From NCBI RefSeq assembly GCF_003400205.1, contig NZ_QUQV01000004.1, positions 124,001 through 188,000 on the forward strand: a stretch of 64,000 bases of DNA, read 5' to 3'. The position numbers were made by a program, and so were the translations under genes. The notes beneath the pieces are model-generated. The model ran no database searches and was not told the origin of the DNA. It saw only the letters and a program-made list of their open reading frames with translations. Shown piece after piece: positions 32,859-41,075 of this stretch (its first letter is position 1; every line of letters begins with the position of its first letter). The stretch is from Bacillus sp. HNG (GTDB taxonomy: Bacteria > Bacillota > Bacilli > Bacillales > Bacillaceae_L).

Positions 32859-34157
32859 TTGGAAAAAATCATCGTCCGCGGCGGTCATAGGTTAAACGGC
32901 ACAGTCAAAGTAGAAGGCGCAAAAAACGCCGTTTTGCCAGTTATCGCTGCATCCTTATTAGCTAGTAATGGTAAAAGTGTGATAAATGAAGTACCCACGC
33001 TCTCAGATGTGTATACGATTAATGAGGTATTGCGCCATTTAAACGCAGAGGTTACATTTGCAAACAATCAAATCGTTGTCGATGCATCAAGAGAGCTAAA
33101 AACAGAAGCACCTTTTGAATATGTTCGAAAAATGCGCGCATCTGTACTTGTTATGGGGTCATTGCTTGCCCGCAATGGCCACGCGAGAGTTGCTCTTCCT
33201 GGCGGCTGTGCAATAGGTTCAAGACCGATTGATCAGCATTTAAAAGGATTTGAAGCAATGGGTGCAGTTGTGAAAGTTGGAAATGGATATATCGATGCCG
33301 AAGTCAATGGAAGACTTCGAGGTGCAAAAGTATATATGGATTTCCCAAGCGTAGGAGCTACTGAGAATATAATGATGGCTGCTACACTTGCTGATGGAGT
33401 TTCCATCATTGAAAACTGTGCAAAAGAACCAGAAATTGTTGACCTTGCCAACTTCCTAAATGCAATGGGAGCAAAGGTAAGAGGTGCAGGCACTGGAACC
33501 ATTCGCATTGAAGGTGTAAAAGAATTGCATGGAGCAACACACAATATTATCCCTGATCGCATTGAAGCAGGCACATTTATGGTAGCTGCTGCAATAACAG
33601 GTGGTAATGTGCTTGTTCAAGGTGCAGTACCAGAACACCTTAGTTCGCTAATTGCAAAAATGGAAGAAATGGGCGTTACTATCATTGAAGAACAAGATGG
33701 TTTACGTGTCATTGGCCCAGAAAAATTAAAGGCTGTCGATATTAAAACGATGCCACATCCTGGTTTTCCGACAGATATGCAATCGCAAATGATGGCATTA
33801 TTACTTCGTGCACAGGGCACAAGTATGATCACAGAAACTGTATTTGAAAATCGCTTCATGCATGTCGAAGAATTCCGACGCATGAACGGTGATATAAAAA
33901 TTGAAGGCCGTTCTGTTATTATTAACGGAGAATCTCAGCTTCAAGGAGCTGAAGTAGCCGCAACTGATTTACGCGCTGCTGCTGCACTTATTTTATCCGG
34001 ATTGGTTGCAGATGGCTACACTCGTGTAACAGAACTGAAGCACTTAGACCGTGGTTATGTGAACTTCCATCAAAAGCTTGCGGCATTAGGTGCTGACATC
34101 GAACGTATAAATGAAGAAACAGAAAGCCTCGTGGAAGAAGTTAAAGTAAACTTTTGA
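32859..34157 (+). CDS. murA: UDP-N-acetylglucosamine 1-carboxyvinyltransferase
   Basis: This 432-residue protein starts [34 protein letters not shown]. The loop with the catalytic cysteine is [16 protein letters not shown] (about residue 117). It catalyses the first committed step of peptidoglycan synthesis, enolpyruvyl transfer from PEP, and is the fosfomycin target. The start is TTG 32859 behind GCGGAGGGG. Position next to spoIID matches murAA rather than murAB of B. subtilis. Confidence 0.97.
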   Translation: MEKIIVRGGHRLNGTVKVEGAKNAVLPVIAASLLASNGKSVINEVPTLSDVYTINEVLRHLNAEVTFANNQIVVDASRELKTEAPFEYVRKMRASVLVMGSLLARNGHARVALPGGCAIGSRPIDQHLKGFEAMGAVVKVGNGYIDAEVNGRLRGAKVYMDFPSVGATENIMMAATLADGVSIIENCAKEPEIVDLANFLNAMGAKVRGAGTGTIRIEGVKELHGATHNIIPDRIEAGTFMVAAAITGGNVLVQGAVPEHLSSLIAKMEEMGVTIIEEQDGLRVIGPEKLKAVDIKTMPHPGFPTDMQSQMMALLLRAQGTSMITETVFENRFMHVEEFRRMNGDIKIEGRSVIINGESQLQGAEVAATDLRAAAALILSGLVADGYTRVTELKHLDRGYVNFHQKLAALGADIERINEETESLVEEVKVNF

Positions 34158-34168
34158 CTAACCACAAA

Positions 34169-34220
34169 AAGCTAGGGACATTACCCATACAAGGTAATAT
34201 CTCTAGCTTTTTTATTTTTA
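34169..34220 (+). terminator. murA terminator
   Basis: Interrupted stem AAGCTAG...ATTACC / GGTAAT...CTAGCTT with internal mismatches, followed by a T run. Confidence 0.85.
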
Positions 34221-34557
34221 TACATATAAAGTTAATCCTTTTTTGTAAGAGGCGTGATGTTTTCGATAATGAGGAGAACTAATATGACGCCTGTTGCTCG
34301 AGAGTCTGGTTGATCATAAAAAATTATAAACCGTAATTAACAAAGCAAGAGCAAGACATATCTGCTTTTTTACTCATTTGCGCGTTTCCACTTTTATTTA
34401 AAAGGGACATACTAGGTAAATTATACTATGCATGGAAAAAAATAGAATATAGAATTTTTTAATATTTTTGAGTCATAAACGCTTGTCCACCACCATAAAT
34501 ATTGATATATAGGTGCATGAACGAAATGCATTAATTTTAATGTGGAGGCTTGCATTC
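34221..34557 (+). promoter_or_regulatory. spoIID upstream region with sigma-E-like promoter
   Basis: TCATAAA (34473-34479), 14 bases, then CATAAATA (34494-34501), which resembles sigma-E -35 and -10 elements; spoIID is a known sigma-E gene. Nothing else is evident in the stretch. Confidence 0.5.
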
Positions 34558-35577
34558 ATGAAACAGATTAAACCCATCATTGTACTAGTTTCTGTCCTTT
34601 TTGTCCTGATTCTATTGATTCCATCGATGCTTGTTATTCCGTTTTCCGGTAAGGAAGCGGTAAAACTCGCAGAAGAACGACAATCGAATCCAGAACCGCC
34701 TCAAATTGCTTCGGGCCCGACAGTGGAGGTGGCTGTGCACCGCGTCAGTGCTCAAAAGATTGAAAATGTTCCGCTTGAGGATTATGTGGTAGGTGTTCTA
34801 GCAAAGGAAATGCCTGCAAAATTTGAACTAGAGGCATTAAAGGCTCAGGCATTGGCGGCAAGAACCTATGTGGTGCGGCATATGCTCAGTGAGGAAAAAA
34901 TCGGTGTTCCAGACGGTGCTGATGTGTCTGATACGACGAACCATCAAGTATATAAAAGCATTGAGGAGCTAAAAGCGGAATGGAAAGGCGATTATGATTG
35001 GAAAATCAAAAAAATAACGCAGGCCGTGAAAGAAACACAAGGTCAAATTCTTACCTATGACGGAGCGCCAATTGATGCCCAATTTTTCTCGACGAGTAAT
35101 GGCTATACGGAAAATTCCCAGGATTACTATAAAAATGAGTACCCCTATTTAAAAAGTGTGGAAAGTCCGTGGGATGTAAATACAGAGAAATTTCACGATC
35201 AAGTACAAATCTCAGTTGCTGATTTTGAACAAAAGCTCGGGATTAAGCTCGGCAGTGGAAATGATGTTGGAAAAGTAACAGCAAGAACTCAGTCCAATCG
35301 TGTTGCAACGGTTGAGATTGGCGGAAAGAGTTTTACAGGCAGGGAAGTTCGTGAAACGTTAGGACTACGCTCAACAGATTTTTCATGGGAGCGCAAGGGC
35401 AACAATATTGTCATTAAGACGAAAGGCTACGGCCATGGGGTTGGCATGAGTCAATATGGTGCGGACGGAATGGCGAAGGATGGAAAGAGCTACAAGGAGA
35501 TTGTGTCGCACTACTATCAGGGTGTAGAAATTTCATCCACTGAAAACTTTTTAAATAAATTAACGGTCAAGAAATAA
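34558..35577 (+). CDS. spoIID: Stage II sporulation protein D
   Basis: This 339-residue protein has one N-terminal membrane helix (about 6-27), then the SpoIID/LytB domain. The catalytic-glutamate region is VVGVLAKEMPAKFELEALKAQALAARTYVV. Further motifs are TSNGYTENSQDYY and the C-terminal KGYGHGVGMSQYGADGMAKDGKSYKEIVSHYYQGV. It is a peptidoglycan lytic transglycosylase of the mother-cell engulfment machinery (with SpoIIM and SpoIIP). ATG 34558 follows GTGGAGG. Confidence 0.96.
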   Translation: MKQIKPIIVLVSVLFVLILLIPSMLVIPFSGKEAVKLAEERQSNPEPPQIASGPTVEVAVHRVSAQKIENVPLEDYVVGVLAKEMPAKFELEALKAQALAARTYVVRHMLSEEKIGVPDGADVSDTTNHQVYKSIEELKAEWKGDYDWKIKKITQAVKETQGQILTYDGAPIDAQFFSTSNGYTENSQDYYKNEYPYLKSVESPWDVNTEKFHDQVQISVADFEQKLGIKLGSGNDVGKVTARTQSNRVATVEIGGKSFTGREVRETLGLRSTDFSWERKGNNIVIKTKGYGHGVGMSQYGADGMAKDGKSYKEIVSHYYQGVEISSTENFLNKLTVKK

Positions 35578-35578
35578 A

Positions 35579-35609
35579 GGCAGAGGGATTAGTTCCCCTC
35601 TGCCTTTTT
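35579..35609. terminator. Convergent terminator spoIID / VanZ-like gene
   Basis: Perfect stem GGCAGAGGG/CCCTCTGCC with T on the plus side. It overlaps the stop region of the minus-strand gene and may serve both directions. Confidence 0.82.
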
Positions 35610-36035
35610 GCTGTTCAAACCTTCTATCCATTGAAGAAGGTTTTTGAATCGTGGTAGTTTTTCACCAAAATAGCTTACCTTAACAATCGTAAATAGCACA
35701 AGCACGCCAATTGTGTCTTTAACAAGATCAATGACGGTTGCGGACCGGTAAGGGACAAAGTACTGGTGAAGCTCATCAGAGAACCCATAAGCGATGGAGA
35801 GAACCGCAGCCAGAATACTTGTTTTGGGCGTAAACTTTCCTTGTACGAGAAAAAACATAACCCATAGACCGTAAAGAATTCCGAATTCGATTAGATGGAG
35901 TGATTCTTTAAAAGCCTGATCCCACGAAAATGGCGTATTCACGATTGCGTCAGATGGAAGGCTTGATAAAATGAAAATAAAAACCATATATAAAAAAGGT
36001 GCTATTAATAGTAGTAATCGCAAAAAAACTTTCAT
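35589..36035 (-). CDS. VanZ-like membrane protein
   Basis: This 148-residue protein has four membrane helices (about 5-25, 50-66, 72-88 and 105-123) and the VanZ-family pattern HLIEFGILYGLW...YGFSDELHQYFVPYRSATVIDLVKDTIG. The family takes its name from a teicoplanin-resistance protein, but most chromosomal members, this one included, have no proven role. It is monocistronic and convergent with spoIID. Confidence 0.82.
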   Translation of the reverse strand: MKVFLRLLLLIAPFLYMVFIFILSSLPSDAIVNTPFSWDQAFKESLHLIEFGILYGLWVMFFLVQGKFTPKTSILAAVLSIAYGFSDELHQYFVPYRSATVIDLVKDTIGVLVLFTIVKVSYFGEKLPRFKNLLQWIEGLNSKKAEGN

Positions 36036-36211
36036 GAATGAGTCTCCTTTTTAAAATGTACTTACATAGTATAGCATTTTGTGGGAGTGTGAGGGAGATG
36101 CTATTTATGTATTGTATCGATTAAGATGTTGAGGACTTAACCTCGTCGGAGTTGTAGGCGAAAGGGGAACGTGGAAGGAATAGAACGACGGTACTCCTTT
36201 TTATTCAGGGT

Positions 36212-36575
36212 GATGAAGACTCAAATGAGCTAAGGGTTAGCGCGGAAAGGTTATCATTAGAGTTATGAACACCTAAATGCACGTCAGACAGTTTGGAAAA
36301 GGTCTTCATCGGGATGATGAAGACCTGAATGCGCGTCAGATAGTTTGGAAATGGTCTTCATCGGGGTGATGAAAACCTGAATGCGCGTCAGACAGTTAGG
36401 GAATGGTCTTCATCGGGGTGATGAAAACCTGAATGCGCGTCAGATAGTTTGGAAATGGTCTTCATCGGGGTGATGAAAACCTGAATGCGCGTCAGACAGT
36501 TTGGGAATGGTCTTCATCGAGTTGATGAAGTCCCGAACGCGTGCCCAGATGTTGTGAAAAGTCCTTCATCAACTC
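36212..36575. repeat. 52-bp array B, seven units
   Basis: Seven units of exactly 52 bases start at 36212, 36264, 36316, 36368, 36420, 36472 and 36524. The central four are nearly identical (GAATGCGCGTCAGATAGTTT...). Each junction forms a hairpin GGTCTTCATC/GATGAAGACC (or GATGAAAACC). An eighth, older unit may lie at 36160-36211. There is no coding frame through the array. Confidence 0.93.
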
Positions 36576-36658
36576 CGGAGCCACAAGAACCGTCCCTGCG
36601 GCTCCTTGCGCCAACAACATTGGGGACCAACAGAACCGTCCCCTTGGCCCCCTTTTTT
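36576..36658 (+). terminator. Two terminator-like hairpins before spoIIQ
   Basis: GGAGCC/GGCTCC (36576-36604), then GGGGACCAA/TTGGCCCCC (36622-36652) with six T. Both contain AGAACCGTCCC. No gene reads into them from the plus strand, since the array lies before, so they may protect spoIIQ from read-through or be mobile modules. Confidence 0.6.
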
Positions 36659-36731
36659 AACAAAATTTTCGATTCTATGAATAATATTTTTAGGTTTGTC
36701 GAAAAATAATTGAAAAAAATTTTTTGAATAT

Positions 36732-36761
36732 GTATATAATTCCGCGAATGTGTTCAGAATG
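36732..36761 (+). promoter_or_regulatory. Possible sigma-F promoter of spoIIQ
   Basis: GTATA (36732-36736), 15 bases, then GTTCAGAATG, close to the sigma-F -10 pattern GGnnAnnnTn. spoIIQ is a known forespore sigma-F gene. Confidence 0.45.
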
Positions 36762-36779
36762 GTTGCTGAGGTGATAAAC

Positions 36780-37694
36780 ATGAGAGAGGAAGAAAAGAAA
36801 CGTACTTCTCAAAAATCAAGTTTACAACGCTTATTTAGAAAGCGTTGGGTGTTTCCAGCAATCTACTTGGTAAGTGCAGCACTCATTCTAACCGCGGTTT
36901 TATGGTTTACAGGACAAAACGATGTAGCGAAGGATGATTTGAAATATGGTGAAAATCAACCGGGAACAGCTACAGGTGATGAGCCAAGCTTACCAGTAAA
37001 CCAAGCGGCAGAAAACTTTAAGATGCCTGTCATTGACGAAGATGCCATTCAAGTGTTTAGGGAATTCTATGATGCAGAGGCTTCAGCAGAAAAGCAAGAA
37101 GCAGCTCTTGTAGTCTATAACAATATTTATTCCCCTAATAAAGGAATTGACATCGTCGCTAAAGACGGTAAGACATTTGAAGTAGTTGCATCATTAGCTG
37201 GAACTGTAACACGTGCAGAAAAGGATCCACTACACGGAAATGTTGTGGAAATCGAGCACACTGACGGTGTGGTCACAATGTATCAATCGCTTGCAGACTT
37301 AAAAGTGGCAAAAGGTGACGTTGTTGAACAAGGTGAAGTCCTTGGAATGGCTGGCGAAAATCAATTTGACAAAGAGGCAGCAATTCACGTACACTTTGAA
37401 ATTCGTAACAACGGAGTAGCTGTTAATCCACTTGAGTACTTTGGACAATCTGTAACGAAGCTTGAAAAGAGTGAGCATGGTACAGAAGACAAAGAGGCTG
37501 CAAGTAACGAAGAAGACAAGCAACCTGCAGAAGACAAGCAACCTGCAGAAGATAAGCAACCTAAAGAAGAAGAGAAACCAGAAGACAGTAAGAAGCCAGC
37601 AGATGAAGAAGGCACTCCTGCTGACGATGAAGACTCAGATGAAGAGGAAAATGCAAACTCAACTGATGCTTCAATCGGAATGGCGAAAGCTTAA
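36780..37694 (+). CDS. spoIIQ: Stage II sporulation protein Q
   Basis: This 304-residue protein has one membrane helix (about 32-53), a degenerate M23/LytM domain and a charged tail. In the LytM domain the first metal histidine is replaced (YSPNKGIDIV), while the HVHFEIRNNG motif is kept, as expected for a non-enzymatic SpoIIQ. In the forespore it binds SpoIIIAH across the intermembrane space. The tail has three near-identical DKQPAE repeats in an Asp/Glu/Lys/Pro-rich stretch. ATG 36780 follows GAGGTGA. Confidence 0.93.
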   Translation: MREEEKKRTSQKSSLQRLFRKRWVFPAIYLVSAALILTAVLWFTGQNDVAKDDLKYGENQPGTATGDEPSLPVNQAAENFKMPVIDEDAIQVFREFYDAEASAEKQEAALVVYNNIYSPNKGIDIVAKDGKTFEVVASLAGTVTRAEKDPLHGNVVEIEHTDGVVTMYQSLADLKVAKGDVVEQGEVLGMAGENQFDKEAAIHVHFEIRNNGVAVNPLEYFGQSVTKLEKSEHGTEDKEAASNEEDKQPAEDKQPAEDKQPKEEEKPEDSKKPADEEGTPADDEDSDEEENANSTDASIGMAKA

Positions 37695-37744
37695 GCTAGG
37701 AGAAACAGTAGTCTAGCTGTGGTGGCAACTTTAGCTAAAATTCA

Positions 37745-37778
37745 AACCGATTACTCAAACCGAGTAGTCGGTTTTTTT
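37745..37778 (+). terminator. spoIIQ terminator
   Basis: Stem AACCGATTACTC/GAGTAGTCGGTT with one mismatch and seven T. Confidence 0.88.
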
Positions 37779-37811
37779 GGTATAATGAGGTAAAAAAGAG
37801 GACAATCCAAA

Positions 37812-38240
37812 ATGAAAAATAATGATGAAATTTGGAATGAAGTGATTCAAGTGATTTGCAAAATCGATTTTCCATCCGACAATCAAACACTTAATGAAGC
37901 CTATCTTGTTTTTCAGTACTATTCAGAGCTAGAAAGTGGTGGACATGAGGCTTTACTAAACTGGTGGCATTCGTATATTGAGAAAGTCAGCATTGTGACG
38001 TACATAAAAGACCTAACCCATATTTTAGAAAAAATCGGCGCACAGGACTACGCTGTGATTTTACAAAAATATGGTGAAGAAATGTGGCAGACATTCATAA
38101 CTTTAGAAAATGGCGAGAGCAATGAGGAGCCTTTTTATCAGGTGATTGAAAAAGCCGACCAGGAATATTACAACCTAGAAGACAAGTTCCAGCAACTACT
38201 AGAATCTTATTTTGTAAAAAATCATAAGAATTTCATCTAA
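37812..38240 (+). CDS. DMP19-like protein
   Basis: This 142-residue acidic protein contains FQYYSELESGGHEALLNWW and a helical arrangement that resembles the DMP19 (DUF4375) family, named after a Neisseria DNA-mimic protein. Its function in bacilli is not known. No membrane helix or signal peptide. It is monocistronic, flanked by terminators, and preceded by gagga 6-10 bases before the start. The family call is tentative. Confidence 0.6.
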   Translation: MKNNDEIWNEVIQVICKIDFPSDNQTLNEAYLVFQYYSELESGGHEALLNWWHSYIEKVSIVTYIKDLTHILEKIGAQDYAVILQKYGEEMWQTFITLENGESNEEPFYQVIEKADQEYYNLEDKFQQLLESYFVKNHKNFI

Positions 38241-38250
38241 TAAATTTGAA

Positions 38251-38281
38251 AACAGCGACCAGGAGAAGGCGCTGTTTTTTT
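38251..38281 (+). terminator. Terminator of the DMP19-like gene
   Basis: Perfect stem AACAGCG/CGCTGTT and seven T. Confidence 0.85.
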
Positions 38282-38408
38282 GTGGAACGGTGTACCTGTC
38301 CCTGTGACCCAAGATATTAATCTAATATTTTTTTATTTTCCACTGAACTTTTTCTTACCCTCAATCGTATTATCTTCGGAAAAACATTTGAAAGGAACGT
38401 GATCCAGC

Positions 38409-38606
38409 ATGACAGGGTTTGAAGATATTAACTGGGCGCTTATCGCACCGATTATTGTGATTCAATTAATTTTAATGGTGACAGCTTTAATTGACCTTGC
38501 AAGAAGTGAAGGAACGAATGGGCCAAAGATTTTATGGGTGTTTGTCATCATTTTAGTCAGCATGATTGGTCCTATTCTCTATTTTGTAATTGGAAGGAAG
38601 AGATAG
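38409..38606 (+). CDS. yxlE: YxlE-like small membrane protein (PLDc_N)
   Basis: This 65-residue protein has two membrane helices and the PLDc_N pattern: WALIAPIIVIQLILMVTALIDLARSE and ILVSMIGPILYFVIGRKR. In B. subtilis, YxlE belongs to the sigY-yxlCDEFG operon and reduces SigY activity. Here it is followed by homologues of yxlF and yxlG, but sigY, yxlC and yxlD are absent upstream. Confidence 0.75.
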   Translation: MTGFEDINWALIAPIIVIQLILMVTALIDLARSEGTNGPKILWVFVIILVSMIGPILYFVIGRKR

Positions 38607-38607
38607 G

Positions 38608-39519
38608 ATGACGGAGACTCTAGTTTCAATCGAAAATATAGTAAAGCGGTTTGGGAAGGAGACAGCGGTGAATAATCTTTCTTTTGAGATTAAAAAAGGG
38701 AGTTGCACCGCATTGCTTGGGCCAAATGGAGCGGGAAAAACAACAACACTCAGGATGCTAGCAGGACTCCTTCACCCGACCTCGGGAAAAGTTTCATTTG
38801 ATGGTATGGAAAATGGCGACAATCGAAAATACATTGGCTATCTGCCACAACACCCGGTTTTTTACAACTGGATGTCAGCAAGTGAATTTTTAGTATATGT
38901 CGGACAGCTTGCACATTTATCAAAAAAAGAATCCCAGCAAAAAGCGGAAGAATTACTAGAATTGGTAGGACTCTCTGACGCAAAGAAAAAGAAAATTGGT
39001 GGATTTTCGGGCGGAATGAAACAGCGCTTAGGAATTGCACAAGCGATGATTCATGAACCAAAGCTTGTCATGCTTGATGAACCTGTGTCCGCGCTAGACC
39101 CTGTCGGTCGCCGTGAGGTCATTGAAATGATGCGAGAATTGAAAAAGAAAACAACGATTCTCTTCTCTACACACGTATTGCATGACGCAGAAGAGGTTTG
39201 TGATGATATTGTCATTATTCGTAAAGGTGAATTGGCATTAAGCGATTCGTTGGCAGGTCTACGAAAAAAGCACCAGCATGATGTGATCGTTATCGAAGCC
39301 GAAATAGATATCTCGGACTGGGCGAACGGCTTAACAGCGATTGAGTCGGTTCATGAAGTGAGCGTAGAGCGGACGACGGCCACAATTGTGGTAACACAGC
39401 TTGATACAGCGCGAAATGCTATTTTACAAGATATCTTGATTAAAAATATACCAGTTTCCACGTTTAAAATTGGGCAATCGTCGCTCGAGGATGTATTTAT
39501 GAAGGTGGTGAAGTCATGA
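38608..39519 (+). CDS. yxlF: ABC transporter ATP-binding protein, YxlF-like
   Basis: This 303-residue protein has a complete nucleotide-binding domain: Walker A LLGPNGAGKTTTLRML, signature FSGGMKQRLGIAQ, Walker B LVMLDEPVSALD, and the switch histidine in FSTHVLHDAEE. The last 80 residues form an extra C-terminal domain. It pairs with the permease whose gene overlaps its stop by four bases. ATG 38608 lies one base after the yxlE stop. Confidence 0.85.
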   Translation: MTETLVSIENIVKRFGKETAVNNLSFEIKKGSCTALLGPNGAGKTTTLRMLAGLLHPTSGKVSFDGMENGDNRKYIGYLPQHPVFYNWMSASEFLVYVGQLAHLSKKESQQKAEELLELVGLSDAKKKKIGGFSGGMKQRLGIAQAMIHEPKLVMLDEPVSALDPVGRREVIEMMRELKKKTTILFSTHVLHDAEEVCDDIVIIRKGELALSDSLAGLRKKHQHDVIVIEAEIDISDWANGLTAIESVHEVSVERTTATIVVTQLDTARNAILQDILIKNIPVSTFKIGQSSLEDVFMKVVKS

Positions 39520-40295
39520 GGCAATGGGTAGTGTTGTTTAAAAAAGAATGGATTGAGATGACGCGGAATTTTAAAATTCTGTGGATTCCACTCGTGTTTA
39601 TTTTATTAGGAATCATGCAACCGGTCACCTCGTATTATTTGCCGGAAATTATAAAAGCAGCGGGTGAACTGCCAGAGGGGTCGGTTTTTGAAATTCCAAT
39701 CCCATCGCCTCAAGAGGTCATCGTGCAAACCTTTGGGCAGTACACTCAAATCGGAATACTTGTGTTAGTGCTTGCGTTCATGGGAATTGTAGCGGCTGAA
39801 AAGAATAGCGGCGTGTCCGATATCATTCTCGTAAAACCCGTTTCGTTTGCCAATTACATTACAGCAAAATGGGTCAGTATCGTTTTAATGACAGTAGGTT
39901 CATTTTTATTAGGAATCTTAGTGTCTTGGTATTATACCGGAGTTTTGATTGGCGATATTGGATTCGGGGAATTAATGAAGGGCTCACTAGTCTATGGAAC
40001 TTGGCTTGTGTTCCTTGTGACGGTCACACTTCTATTAAGCTCACTGTTTAAAAGCAATTTAATTGTAGCTTTTGTCTCGTTATTAGTAGCGATTGGGCTG
40101 TCAGCCGTTACATCCTTATTATCGAAATGGATGACATGGAGCCCGGCAAGACTTTCAACACACGCAAGCAAGCTTCTATTAACAGGTAGCCCAGACAAAC
40201 ATTTTGCTCTGTCATTAACGATATCTATTCTTTTTATTGTAATTCTGCTAATCAGTTCAATCTATCTTTTCGCAAAAAAAGAACGGGCAGCATAA
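39516..40295 (+). CDS. yxlG: ABC-2 type permease, YxlG-like
   Basis: This 259-residue protein has six membrane helices (about 22-38, 78-98, 112-135, 148-170, 178-198 and 234-255), typical of ABC-2 exporters of this size. Substrate unknown. It is translationally coupled to the ATPase gene. Confidence 0.82.
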   Translation: MRQWVVLFKKEWIEMTRNFKILWIPLVFILLGIMQPVTSYYLPEIIKAAGELPEGSVFEIPIPSPQEVIVQTFGQYTQIGILVLVLAFMGIVAAEKNSGVSDIILVKPVSFANYITAKWVSIVLMTVGSFLLGILVSWYYTGVLIGDIGFGELMKGSLVYGTWLVFLVTVTLLLSSLFKSNLIVAFVSLLVAIGLSAVTSLLSKWMTWSPARLSTHASKLLLTGSPDKHFALSLTISILFIVILLISSIYLFAKKERAA

Positions 40296-40303
40296 TGAAA
40301 CGG

Positions 40304-40325
40304 GGCATGGCCAATTGGCCATGCC
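40304..40325. terminator. Bidirectional terminator, perfect palindrome
   Basis: GGCATGGCC-AATT-GGCCATGCC lies between convergent genes. T-rich bases follow on the plus side (tgttatttt). Confidence 0.75.
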
Positions 40326-40327
40326 TG

Positions 40328-40693
40328 TTATTTTACAATGACTTGTCCCGTCATTCCTTCCTTGGAATGGTACCGACATATCAGTTCATATGTACCGGGC
40401 GTTTTTGGTCCCACAGTAACAATTTTAATTTGTTTTGGTTTCAATTCATAGTCAATTCCGAGCTTTTCTACTGTGAAGGTGTGTTCCTTAACTCCGTTGT
40501 TTTTCAAGACCAACACGAACGGTTTTCCTTGAGGTAATGTGATGGCTTTCGGGTTAAAGTAATCATCGTTTATTTCGACCTCAAATTTTGCCATCGGCTC
40601 CAATGGTTGTGTTTCGGCAAATACACCCATCGCGCCAACTAAAAACAACGCAAGTATAACACTCAAGCTTGTTAACCTCTTAATCGCAGACAT
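40328..40693 (-). CDS. Secreted cupredoxin-domain protein
   Basis: This 121-residue protein has a signal peptide (about 1-27, ending GVFAET) and a cupredoxin fold. All four expected type-1 copper ligands are visible: His in KEHTFTV, and Cys, His and Met in ICRYHSKEGMTG. A small extracellular electron-transfer or copper-binding protein is likely; its partner is unknown. The ATG at 40693 is chosen because AGGAGG lies seven bases upstream. An ATG six bases earlier abuts that site. Confidence 0.8.
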   Translation of the reverse strand: MSAIKRLTSLSVILALFLVGAMGVFAETQPLEPMAKFEVEINDDYFNPKAITLPQGKPFVLVLKNNGVKEHTFTVEKLGIDYELKPKQIKIVTVGPKTPGTYELICRYHSKEGMTGQVIVK

Positions 40694-41075
40694 TTGCATC
40701 CCTCCTTTCTCCTATTAGCTTCTTCTAAGTCATAAAATATTATCACTACAAGTTATCCTTAATATGAAAAAACAACGCTACAATGCTCCAATCTAACCCA
40801 TTCATATGCAATCTTACGTATTTCCATAGTCATGTATTTTCAAGTATTGACTCATATCTACAAACCTCGAGTAAATACGAAGTTATTTTCGAATTAAGTC
40901 TGATCGTATCGGATTTATTGTCAGAATAATGAGGACAATTACCCAAGGACAAAGGAGGGAATCCGTAGAATCTCTTAGTATTGGTAAAAGTCCTGCAAAA
41001 AATAAAGGAGGAGGGATTGGTTTTATAAGAGAAAGGACTTGCCCATAGTATGTTTAGGGAGATGAAGCTTAGGTC
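40694..41075. other. Intergenic region before vpr
   Basis: No gene. It contains two ribosome-site-like AAAGGAGG stretches (near 40953 and 41007) that lead only to very short frames. A regulatory leader for vpr is possible. Confidence 0.4.

Noticed and set aside
36212-36575. CRISPR array at the 52-bp repeats
   Set aside because: Units are contiguous with no constant-repeat/variable-spacer pattern, and no cas gene is nearby.
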